DNA from: Spongiibacter taiwanensis
GTDB lineage: Bacteria; Pseudomonadota; Gammaproteobacteria; Pseudomonadales; Spongiibacteraceae
Direction: 5' to 3'
Assembly: GCF_023702635.1 (NCBI RefSeq)
Contig: NZ_CP098455.1
Location: 2,294,001 to 2,358,000 of the forward strand
Length of the DNA stretch: 64,000 nt
The notes under the pieces were generated by a model. The model searched no databases. It was not told the DNA's origin and saw nothing but the letters and a program-made list of their open reading frames with translations. Position 1 is the stretch's first letter, and each line of letters begins with the position of its first letter. The translations under genes were made by a program, and so were the position numbers. Positions 55,556-64,000 of the stretch are shown in pieces.

Positions 55556-55921
55556 ATGAAAACCCGTTCTCTGGGCGCGGTATTGGTTGTTGCTTTTGCA
55601 GTGGCGGCCTGCGGTGAGAGTGAGCTTCACGGTGCAATGGAAGGCATGGGCGAGTCTTACAAGTCCATGAAAGAAGCCCCGGCCTTGGTCGATATGAAGG
55701 CTGAGCTTGACGTATTTAAGGCCGAGCTGGAAATTGCCCGCCAGCAAGCGGTAAAGCCAGAACACCAGGCTGCGTTTGATGAAGGCCTGGAAAAGGTCGG
55801 TCAGCTGACGGCCCAGCTGACGCTGGCGGTAGACTCAGGCGATATCAATGCGGCCCGGGCACTGCTGGAAGAGCTCCGGGACGTGCGCAAGCAGTACCAC
55901 GAAAAACTGGGTGTTAAATAA
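55556..55921 (+). CDS. cytochrome b562-family lipoprotein
   Basis: 121-aa protein with a lipoprotein signal (lipobox VAAC, Cys19) followed by a four-helix bundle of the cytochrome b562 type. Both heme ligands of b562 appear conserved: Met28 (GAMEGM, aligning with Met7 of E. coli b562) and His115 in the C-terminal RKQYHEKLG, aligning with RNAYHQKYR. A non-heme b562-fold protein is the alternative. It starts at ATG 55556 with GAGGAAGG upstream. Lipid anchoring of a b562 is unusual. Confidence 0.7.
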   Translation: MKTRSLGAVLVVAFAVAACGESELHGAMEGMGESYKSMKEAPALVDMKAELDVFKAELEIARQQAVKPEHQAAFDEGLEKVGQLTAQLTLAVDSGDINAARALLEELRDVRKQYHEKLGVK

Positions 55922-56038
55922 GCCGCGCGGGGTCCCGGCAAAAGTGCACAAGATTTTTGCTGCCACCCGCGTTGGAGTCCGTATAATGTCGCCCGCTCCC
56001 GGCGGCCCTAGCTTGCCGTCGGGCTTTAGGACGCCGTC

Positions 56039-56812
56039 ATGCCCCTGCTGGAACACCTGTCGCTTTTTCTAATTTCCCTGGTTGCCAATGTGCTGTCTGC
56101 CATGGCCGGGGGCGGCGCAGGCTTGCTGCAATTACCCGCGCTCATCTTTCTGGGGCTGCCACTGAGCATGGCCCTGGCCACCCATAAAATTGCCACCGTT
56201 GCCCTGGGCCTGGGCGCCACCTTGAAGCATGTGCGCGAAGGTCATTTGCGATGGGGTTTTGCCGCGCTGATGCTGGCAGCGGGTTTGCCCGGTGTACTGG
56301 TGGGTGCCAATATTATTCTCTCTGTGCCACCGGCACCGGCCGAGTTTGCGCTGGGTGTGCTAACCCTGGGGCTGGGTGTTTATTCTCTGTTTAAAAAGCA
56401 GCTTGGCCAGCAGTATCAGCCCTGGCATCGGGATATGACAGGATACAGCGTGGGTGCGCTGGGGCTGTTTTTGCTGGGTGTGCTCAACGGGTCGCTGACC
56501 TCGGGGACCGGGCTGTTTGTCACGGTGTGGTTGATCACCTGGTTTGGTCTGGACTTCAAACGAGCCACCGCCTACACCATGATTTTGGTAGGGTTGTTCT
56601 GGAACGGTACCGGCGCCCTGGCGCTGGCTTTGCAAACCCCGGTGAAGTGGGCGTGGTTGCCCGCATTGCTGTTGGGGTCGCTGGTGGGTGGCTATGTGGG
56701 GGCTTTCCTGGCCATTCGCTATGCAAACCCGGTGATCAAACGGGTGTTTGAAGTGGTGACCATGGCGATGGGCTTGGCGCTGATTTTACAGGCCGTGCGC
56801 GCCTTGCTGTAA
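56039..56812 (+). CDS. TauE/SafE-family membrane permease
   Basis: 257-aa membrane protein with about seven to eight hydrophobic segments and the duplicated TauE/SafE signature: NVLSAMAGGGAGLLQLPALIFLGLP in the first half and GVLNGSLTSGTGLFVTVWLI in the second. The family exports sulfite, sulfoacetate and other organic anions. ATG 56039 starts MPLLEHLSLFLISL. No pathway neighbour indicates the substrate. Confidence 0.88.
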   Translation: MPLLEHLSLFLISLVANVLSAMAGGGAGLLQLPALIFLGLPLSMALATHKIATVALGLGATLKHVREGHLRWGFAALMLAAGLPGVLVGANIILSVPPAPAEFALGVLTLGLGVYSLFKKQLGQQYQPWHRDMTGYSVGALGLFLLGVLNGSLTSGTGLFVTVWLITWFGLDFKRATAYTMILVGLFWNGTGALALALQTPVKWAWLPALLLGSLVGGYVGAFLAIRYANPVIKRVFEVVTMAMGLALILQAVRALL

Positions 56813-56928
56813 TTCTGTGAAAGGCTAGCCAGATTGGCAAAGCACCTGCTCTGGCCAGCCCTCTGGCAGCGTAAAGTGGTGTAGTTGAGTTGAATGTGTG
56901 GTTTCCAATGGGATTGGGTGTGTAGATC

Positions 56929-59900
56929 GTGGCTAATTGGCGTGTGATTCGCAATGTCTCGGGCGGCCTGTTGTTGGCAGTGACGCTGCTGGTCGTGGCG
57001 GTGGGGGCCTTTGAGTTCCATACGTCGTATTTTCAGGCGCGTTACTTTTCTGAGCTGGCGGCCAAGCTGCAGTTTGAGGTCAAAGAAGGGCCTTCGGATG
57101 CCATCCGCTTTCCCGGGCATGGTCCGTACAATATTCAAAATGGCTACACCCGGTTGCCAGCTTTCAGCGACCGACTGACAGGGCGCAGCTTTCAAATTGC
57201 CCAGCAATCGCGCTTTTCTCCGGCACTCATCGATTATATGGAGTGGGGGGGTAATCCGCCTTACCCGGTAAAAGCCCAGTCGGGTCTGGTGATCAGTGAT
57301 CGGGATGGTGACACCCTGTTTTCGGCCAAGGAGCCGGAAAGCATCTATCGCGCCTTTGATGACATTCCGCCACTGCTGCTCAACTCGCTGTTATTTATTG
57401 AAAACCGGGAACTGCTGGGCGATCACCACCCGCGCAAGAATCCGGTGGTGGAATGGGACCGGCTGGCCGAGGCGGCCTTGTATCGGCTGCCTTTTATCGC
57501 CGAGCCCGGCGAATCGGGGCCGGGTGGCAGCACCCTGGCCACGCAGATGGAAAAATTCCGTTACTCACCCCGGGGCCTGACCACCGACAGTTACGAAAAG
57601 TTGCGCCAGATTGTGTCGGGCAGTGTGCGCTACTACGCCATGGGCACCGACACCCGGGAGGCCCGGCGCATTATTGTGCGGGATTACCTCAATGCCACGC
57701 CGCTGTCAGGTCGACCGGGCCGTGGTGAGATTCACGGTGTGGGAGACGGGCTTAAATATTGGTATGGCATCGACTTCGCCTACGCCAACCGGGTGCTGTC
57801 CGCGCCCTACGGGATTGTTGATATCAATGAGCAGGCCCGAGTATTCAAGTCGGCCTTGAGTCTGCTGCTGTCCCAGCGTCGCCCTTCTTATTACCTGCTG
57901 GCGGGGCGCCCGGCACTGGAAGAATTGACCGCTCGCTACCTGCGTGTGCTGGCAAAAAACGGGGTAATTGATGAGGCGCTGCGCAATGCCGCCCTGGCCC
58001 AGCCGCTGAGCTTTGCCCAGGGCTCTGCCATTCCGCCGCCACCGGTATTTGTCTCCCGAAAGGCGGTCAACAATGTGCGTACCGAGTTGTTGAAACTGCT
58101 CGGCGTGGATAGCCTTTACTTGCTTGACCGTCTGGATCTGACCGCCGATACCACAATCGATGGCGAGGCCCAGGCCAAGGTGGAAGCGCTGCTGCAGCAA
58201 GTGACCGACCTCAACTACGCCAAGCAGTCTGGCTTGCTGGGAGAGAAACTGCTTCGGGAAAATCAGCTCGACGCTCTCGACTACAGTGTGTTGCTGTATG
58301 AGAGCACACCGTCGGGCAATGTGCTGCGGGTACAGACCGACAACCTGAACATGCCCTTTGATATGAACACGGGTTCCAAACTGGATCTGGGGTCCACCGC
58401 CAAACTGCGAACGCTGATCAGTTATCTGGAAATTATCGAAAAGGTCTATCTTAACCACCGTGCCTTGGCAAAAGACGAGTTAAGTCAGGCGCGTAAGCTG
58501 GCAGAGGACCCGCTGCGCCAGTGGACCCTGGATTACCTGATTCAGCGCCCCGATGCTGATCTCAAGGGTTTGTTGGAGGCCGCGATGCAGCGGCGCTACT
58601 CGGCCAGTCCGGCGGAAGCCTTCTTTACCGCGAGTGGCTTGCACCGCTTCAGCAACTTTGACCGGGCAGACAACTTCAGGGTGATGAGCGTGGGTGAGGC
58701 AATGACCCGTTCAGTCAATCTGGTATTTATCCGCATGATGCGGGATATCGCCCGTTACTACACCTTGGAAATTCCCGGCTACAAACAACTGCTGCTCGAC
58801 CGTGAAGACCCGCGCCGCAAGGATTACCTCAAGCGCTTTGCCGATATGGAGGGGAAAACCTTCCTCAACCAGTTCTACCGGGTTTATACCAATCTGGATA
58901 AAGCGCAATTGCTGACGCGGCTGGCCAGTCGCACCAAACCCTTTCCGGGCCGGCTCAGTATGGCTTTTCGCTCGGTTCAGCCAGAGGCAAGCCCCGAGGA
59001 GCTGACGGCTTTTCTGCAGGCTCGTCTGCCGCCAGCACTGATGGAGGAGGCCGATGTTGCCAAGCTCTATCGTCAGTTTGACCCCGGCCGGTTCGACAGC
59101 AATGACCGAGCCTACCTGGCGCGACTGAACCCGCTGGAGCTGTTTGTGGTGAAGTATTTGCTGGACAAGCCCGGCGCTACCTTGAGCGAAATTTACCGGG
59201 ATAGCGAAGCTGCCCGGCAGGAAGCCTATGCCTGGCTAAATAAGTCGCGCAAGGTTCGGGCCCAGGACAGCCGCATTCGCATTCTGTTGGAGCAGGATGC
59301 CTTTCGCAGTATCCACCAGCAGTGGCAGCGGCTGGGGTACCCCTTTGAAAGCCTGATTCCCTCCTTTGCCACCGCGCTGGGGGCTTCCGCCGACCGCCCC
59401 ATTGCCCTGGCCGAGTTGATGGGCATCATCGTCAACAATGGTGTGCGCAAACCTTTCCGCCAAATTGATAGCCTGCATTTTGCAGAAGATACGCCTTATC
59501 AGACCGATTTTTCCTACGTTTCCCGAAACGGCCAGCCCGTGCTGTCGACCGAGATTTGCCAGACAGTGCGCAGCGCCCTGGCTAATATTGTTGAGGTGGG
59601 CACGGCCCGCCGCCTGAAGGGCGTGTATGTGGATGCCGACGGCAAACCCATCGCGGTCGGCGGAAAAACCGGAACGGGAGATCATCGGGTGAAATCTTAC
59701 GCCGCCGGTGGCCGGCTGGTGGGTGAGTCGGCGGTGAACCGCAATGCGCTGTTCACGTTCTATATCGGCGATCGCTTTTTCGGCGTCATTCTTGCCCATG
59801 TGGGTGGACAGGAATCCGGCGGCTTCGAATTCACCAGCGGCCTGGCGGCGCAACTCTTGAAGATACTGCAGCCGGCTCTGACCCCAATGCTGTTGGATTC

Positions 59901-60072
59901 GCGGGATGCAGCGCCGGCCCCGGCTCCCCAGCCGGTGGAGGCCTCGCCGCCGACCGCCGCGCTGGCGCCGACCCTCGATGCGGTGAGGCCGTCCCAGGCT
60001 CAGCCCGGCACGGCCCCGGCGCAATTGCCCCTCAGTCATCCCACGGCCCAACCCGGGACCCTGGTGCTGTAA
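56929..60072 (+). CDS. divergent class A (bifunctional) penicillin-binding protein
   Basis: 1047-aa peptidoglycan synthase with one N-terminal membrane helix (about 8-28). The glycosyltransferase-51 domain has the catalytic region FIENRELLGDHHPRKN (about 152-168) and GGSTLATQMEK. The transpeptidase domain has SxxK as GSTAKL (about 487-492), SxN as RSVN (about 593) and KTGTG (about 912). The separation of SxN and KTG (over 300 residues) is larger than usual, pointing to an inserted helical segment of roughly 600-800. A Pro/Ala-rich tail ends the protein. GTG start at 56929. Not a standard PBP1a or PBP1b; it is a distinct paralogue. Confidence 0.85.
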   Translation: MANWRVIRNVSGGLLLAVTLLVVAVGAFEFHTSYFQARYFSELAAKLQFEVKEGPSDAIRFPGHGPYNIQNGYTRLPAFSDRLTGRSFQIAQQSRFSPALIDYMEWGGNPPYPVKAQSGLVISDRDGDTLFSAKEPESIYRAFDDIPPLLLNSLLFIENRELLGDHHPRKNPVVEWDRLAEAALYRLPFIAEPGESGPGGSTLATQMEKFRYSPRGLTTDSYEKLRQIVSGSVRYYAMGTDTREARRIIVRDYLNATPLSGRPGRGEIHGVGDGLKYWYGIDFAYANRVLSAPYGIVDINEQARVFKSALSLLLSQRRPSYYLLAGRPALEELTARYLRVLAKNGVIDEALRNAALAQPLSFAQGSAIPPPPVFVSRKAVNNVRTELLKLLGVDSLYLLDRLDLTADTTIDGEAQAKVEALLQQVTDLNYAKQSGLLGEKLLRENQLDALDYSVLLYESTPSGNVLRVQTDNLNMPFDMNTGSKLDLGSTAKLRTLISYLEIIEKVYLNHRALAKDELSQARKLAEDPLRQWTLDYLIQRPDADLKGLLEAAMQRRYSASPAEAFFTASGLHRFSNFDRADNFRVMSVGEAMTRSVNLVFIRMMRDIARYYTLEIPGYKQLLLDREDPRRKDYLKRFADMEGKTFLNQFYRVYTNLDKAQLLTRLASRTKPFPGRLSMAFRSVQPEASPEELTAFLQARLPPALMEEADVAKLYRQFDPGRFDSNDRAYLARLNPLELFVVKYLLDKPGATLSEIYRDSEAARQEAYAWLNKSRKVRAQDSRIRILLEQDAFRSIHQQWQRLGYPFESLIPSFATALGASADRPIALAELMGIIVNNGVRKPFRQIDSLHFAEDTPYQTDFSYVSRNGQPVLSTEICQTVRSALANIVEVGTARRLKGVYVDADGKPIAVGGKTGTGDHRVKSYAAGGRLVGESAVNRNALFTFYIGDRFFGVILAHVGGQESGGFEFTSGLAAQLLKILQPALTPMLLDSRDAAPAPAPQPVEASPPTAALAPTLDAVRPSQAQPGTAPAQLPLSHPTAQPGTLVL

Positions 60073-60236
60073 GCCGGCAGTGGAGTGCCGGCGTTTTTTG
60101 TTGGCCTGACCTGGATCGGTATGGCCGGTTTTGATTGACAGCGGCGCTGCATTCGCTATCCACTATCGGCTCCAACAACAATGACTGTCCCCAGCGGGCA
60201 GCTACCAAAACTAGTGTGATTCCGGGACCTGTCTGC

Positions 60237-61550
60237 ATGGAAAATCCGACCTTTCTGGCCACCGCCGACCAGTACTTTGTGAAATTTCTAGGGCTGTTGT
60301 CCGAGGGTAAAATTTACAGCGAGTTGGGGGTCATCACCCTGATTTATGTGCTGGCCTGGCTATTGGCCGGCCGGGTCCGGCAGGTGATTCCGGTGTTTCG
60401 GAGTCTGTCTGAGGCCAATCACCCGGTGCGCAGTTTGATATTTCGCTGTGGCAAGCTGCTGTTTCCGGTGTTTGCCATTATGTTGCTGCGCCTGGCGGTG
60501 GAGTTTAGCGAATGGTTCACCGAAGAAGGCTGGATCATGCGTGGCGCGCTGGGTATCGCGCTGTTCCTGGTGTATTTCTCCTTCATCAATATCGCCATTA
60601 GAAACAAGATTGTGGCGGGGTGGTTTCGCTGGATTGGGGCACCGCTGCTGTTTTTACACCTGATCGGCGCGCTGGACGATATCGTCCAGGTGCTCGATGC
60701 CATTGCCGTGCAGGTGGGCAACATTCGCATCTCTGCTTACGGCATTTTGCGGCTGCTGATTTTTGGCTCGCTGTTGTTCTGGTTGGGCCGGGTATCCAGC
60801 GCTACCGGCCAGACGCTGATCCGCCGTCAGGAATCTCTCGATATTCGTACCCGCGAGGTGCTGGCCAAGCTGTTTGAGATTGGCCTCACCCTGGTGGTGA
60901 TTTTGCTGCTGCTGCAAGTCATGGGGATTAACCTCACCGCCTTGGCCGTATTCGGTGGTGCCTTGGGTGTTGGTTTGGGTTTTGGCTTGCAGGCCATCGC
61001 CTCCAACTTTATTTCCGGCATTATCATTTTGCTGGACCGCTCGGTGACGGTGGGTGATTACGTTGAGTTGGAAGATGGTCGCACCGGCATTGTGACCCAG
61101 CTCAACATGCGCTCCACCACGCTGGAGACCTACGATGGCAAGGACATTGTGGTGCCCAACGAAAAATTCATCACCTCGAGCTTTACCAACTGGACCCACA
61201 AGGATATCAAGCAGCGCTATCGAGTCGACTTCTCGGTGGCCTACAAGACCAATGTGCGGGAGATGGTGGAGTTGGTAAAGGAGGCGGTGGCTGAGCATCC
61301 CCAGGTGATCAGTGGCGACCATGTGCCCATTGAAGAGCGCCCCGACTGCGAGATTGATAGCTTTGGCGACAATGGCATCAATATGTTTGTCGAGTTCTGG
61401 ATGGAAGGCATTGATGACGGCCGCAACCGGGTCGGTGGTGACTTGCTGCTCATTATTCTGGAAACGCTGCAGCAGAATGGCATTGAGATTCCTTTCCCGC
61501 AGCGGGAGGTCCGAGTGTTGAATCCTGAGACGCTAGACGCTAGACGCTAG
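60237..61550 (+). CDS. MscS-family mechanosensitive channel
   Basis: 437-aa small-conductance mechanosensitive channel homologue. Several N-terminal membrane helices lead to the pore helix and beta domain: GGALGVGLGFGLQAIASNFISGIIILLDRSVTVGDYVEL, then IVVPNEKFITSSFTNW. The extra N-terminal helices relative to MscS put it in the YbdG/larger MscS group. ATG 60237 is chosen; an in-frame extension to 60135 is unlike the family. The last codons and the TAG stop (61548-61550) fall inside the GACGCTA tandem repeat, so repeat changes could alter the C-terminus. Confidence 0.88.
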   Translation: MENPTFLATADQYFVKFLGLLSEGKIYSELGVITLIYVLAWLLAGRVRQVIPVFRSLSEANHPVRSLIFRCGKLLFPVFAIMLLRLAVEFSEWFTEEGWIMRGALGIALFLVYFSFINIAIRNKIVAGWFRWIGAPLLFLHLIGALDDIVQVLDAIAVQVGNIRISAYGILRLLIFGSLLFWLGRVSSATGQTLIRRQESLDIRTREVLAKLFEIGLTLVVILLLLQVMGINLTALAVFGGALGVGLGFGLQAIASNFISGIIILLDRSVTVGDYVELEDGRTGIVTQLNMRSTTLETYDGKDIVVPNEKFITSSFTNWTHKDIKQRYRVDFSVAYKTNVREMVELVKEAVAEHPQVISGDHVPIEERPDCEIDSFGDNGINMFVEFWMEGIDDGRNRVGGDLLLIILETLQQNGIEIPFPQREVRVLNPETLDARR

Positions 61551-61570
61551 ACGCTAGACGCTAGACGCTA
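61529..61570 (+). repeat. six tandem copies of GACGCTA
   Basis: Exact 7-bp unit repeated six times (42 bp). The first three copies lie in the 3' end of the mscS-like coding region and supply its stop codon. Seven is not a multiple of three, so a change in copy number could shift the frame at the extreme C-terminus. Confidence 0.95.
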
Positions 61571-61586
61571 AATCCAAAACCCCGTC

Positions 61587-61616
61587 ATTCCGGACGCGTT
61601 TTTTGCGATCCGGAAT
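61587..61616. repeat. REP-like inverted repeat
   Basis: ATTCCGGA (61587-61594) and TCCGGAAT (61609-61616), 8-bp arms around a 14-base centre containing TTTTTT. It sits just after the GACGCTA array and may act as the terminator of the mscS-like gene. Confidence 0.5.
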
Positions 61617-61732
61617 CCCGTGCCCGGTAATATCGTGCAACTGGTTCCCCGTGTGGATCGTCGGGTTCGGTGTCTCCCGCGCAACCTTCGCCACCCTTGC
61701 CAGTCTCCAGCAGGAGGCCTACACTGCTCCTT

Positions 61733-63843
<2,111 letters not shown>

Positions 63844-63948
63844 TGACGGCGTAGTCGGGCGTCGGACGCTGGGAGGGGTAGATGGTGAGTCGTGGGCTGC
63901 GAGAGCTGAACGCTAGACGGGAGACGGAAGACGCTAAGAATTGCGGCT

Positions 63949-63993
63949 TTGCCGCTATTGCCGCTATTGCCGCTATTGCCGCTATTGCCGCTT
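63949..63993 (+). repeat. five tandem copies of TTGCCGCTA
   Basis: A 9-bp unit repeated five times, the last copy with one change (TTGCCGCTT). It lies in the 157-bp gene-free end of the window after thiC, next to GACGGGAGACGGAAGACG-like sequence. No gene or terminator is evident there. Confidence 0.9.
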
Positions 63994-64000
63994 TGTGCGA

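Overview
The window looks like a chromosomal segment of a marine, aerobic gammaproteobacterium. Conserved gene orders support this: argS-SPOR protein-hslV-hslU-DUF971, nrdR-ribD-ribE-ribBA-ribH-nusB-thiL-pgpA, and a TPP riboswitch ahead of thiC. The abundance of TonB-dependent receptors, acyl-CoA dehydrogenases, SDRs, a FadL porin and a sulfotransferase/DUF1214 cluster suggests the Spongiibacteraceae/Cellvibrionales neighbourhood. That family-level placement is an inference from gene content only. No rRNA, tRNA, CRISPR array or prophage was recognised.

Layout. 0-16 kb is mostly housekeeping: a small membrane protein, a UgpQ/short GlpD-like pair, asnS, RNase II, a PIN-PhoH ATPase, the hslVU/argS block (with a 264-bp MITE-like insertion between hslU and the DUF971 gene), then an acyl-CoA dehydrogenase/nitronate monooxygenase operon divergent from a LysR regulator. 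17.2-36 kb is an accessory catabolic region. A plus-strand series encodes an atypical SDR, a TonB receptor, an acyl-CoA ligase, an aldehyde dehydrogenase, an iron alcohol dehydrogenase, an acyl-CoA dehydrogenase, a second TonB receptor, a small exported protein and an alpha/beta hydrolase. A decayed alcohol dehydrogenase fragment and a TetR regulator follow. A minus-strand operon then encodes a complete two-subunit HgdB/BcrB-BcrC-type enzyme plus its Fe-S activase ATPase, and a FadL porin lies beyond it. 36-48 kb returns to housekeeping (large lipoprotein, ettA, glyA, nrdR, the riboflavin block, nusB, thiL, pgpA). 48-53.5 kb is a second accessory cluster (SDR, DUF1214 protein, sulfotransferase, TetR, divergent DapB-like reductase). 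53.6-64 kb holds a GFA protein, purT, a cytochrome b562-like lipoprotein, a TauE/SafE permease, a divergent bifunctional PBP, an MscS channel and thiC.

The main observation concerns the 17-35 kb region. Two distant promoters, one driving the SDR/TonB/CoA-ligase series (about 17.25 kb) and one driving the HgdB/Bcr-type operon (about 34.47 kb, minus strand), have the same design: a TTGACA -35 box, an 18-bp spacer filled by a TGAG-N5-CTCA palindrome, and the -10 box. An extra copy of the palindrome sits near each promoter. This ties an ATP-dependent radical CoA-ester reductase/dehydratase, normally an anaerobic enzyme type, to an uptake, oxidation and CoA-activation pathway under one repressor. 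The TetR protein encoded between them is the best candidate. Substrate and chemistry are not determined by the sequence; an alcohol to aldehyde to acid to acyl-CoA to dehydrogenated or reduced cyclic acyl-CoA route is a working hypothesis.
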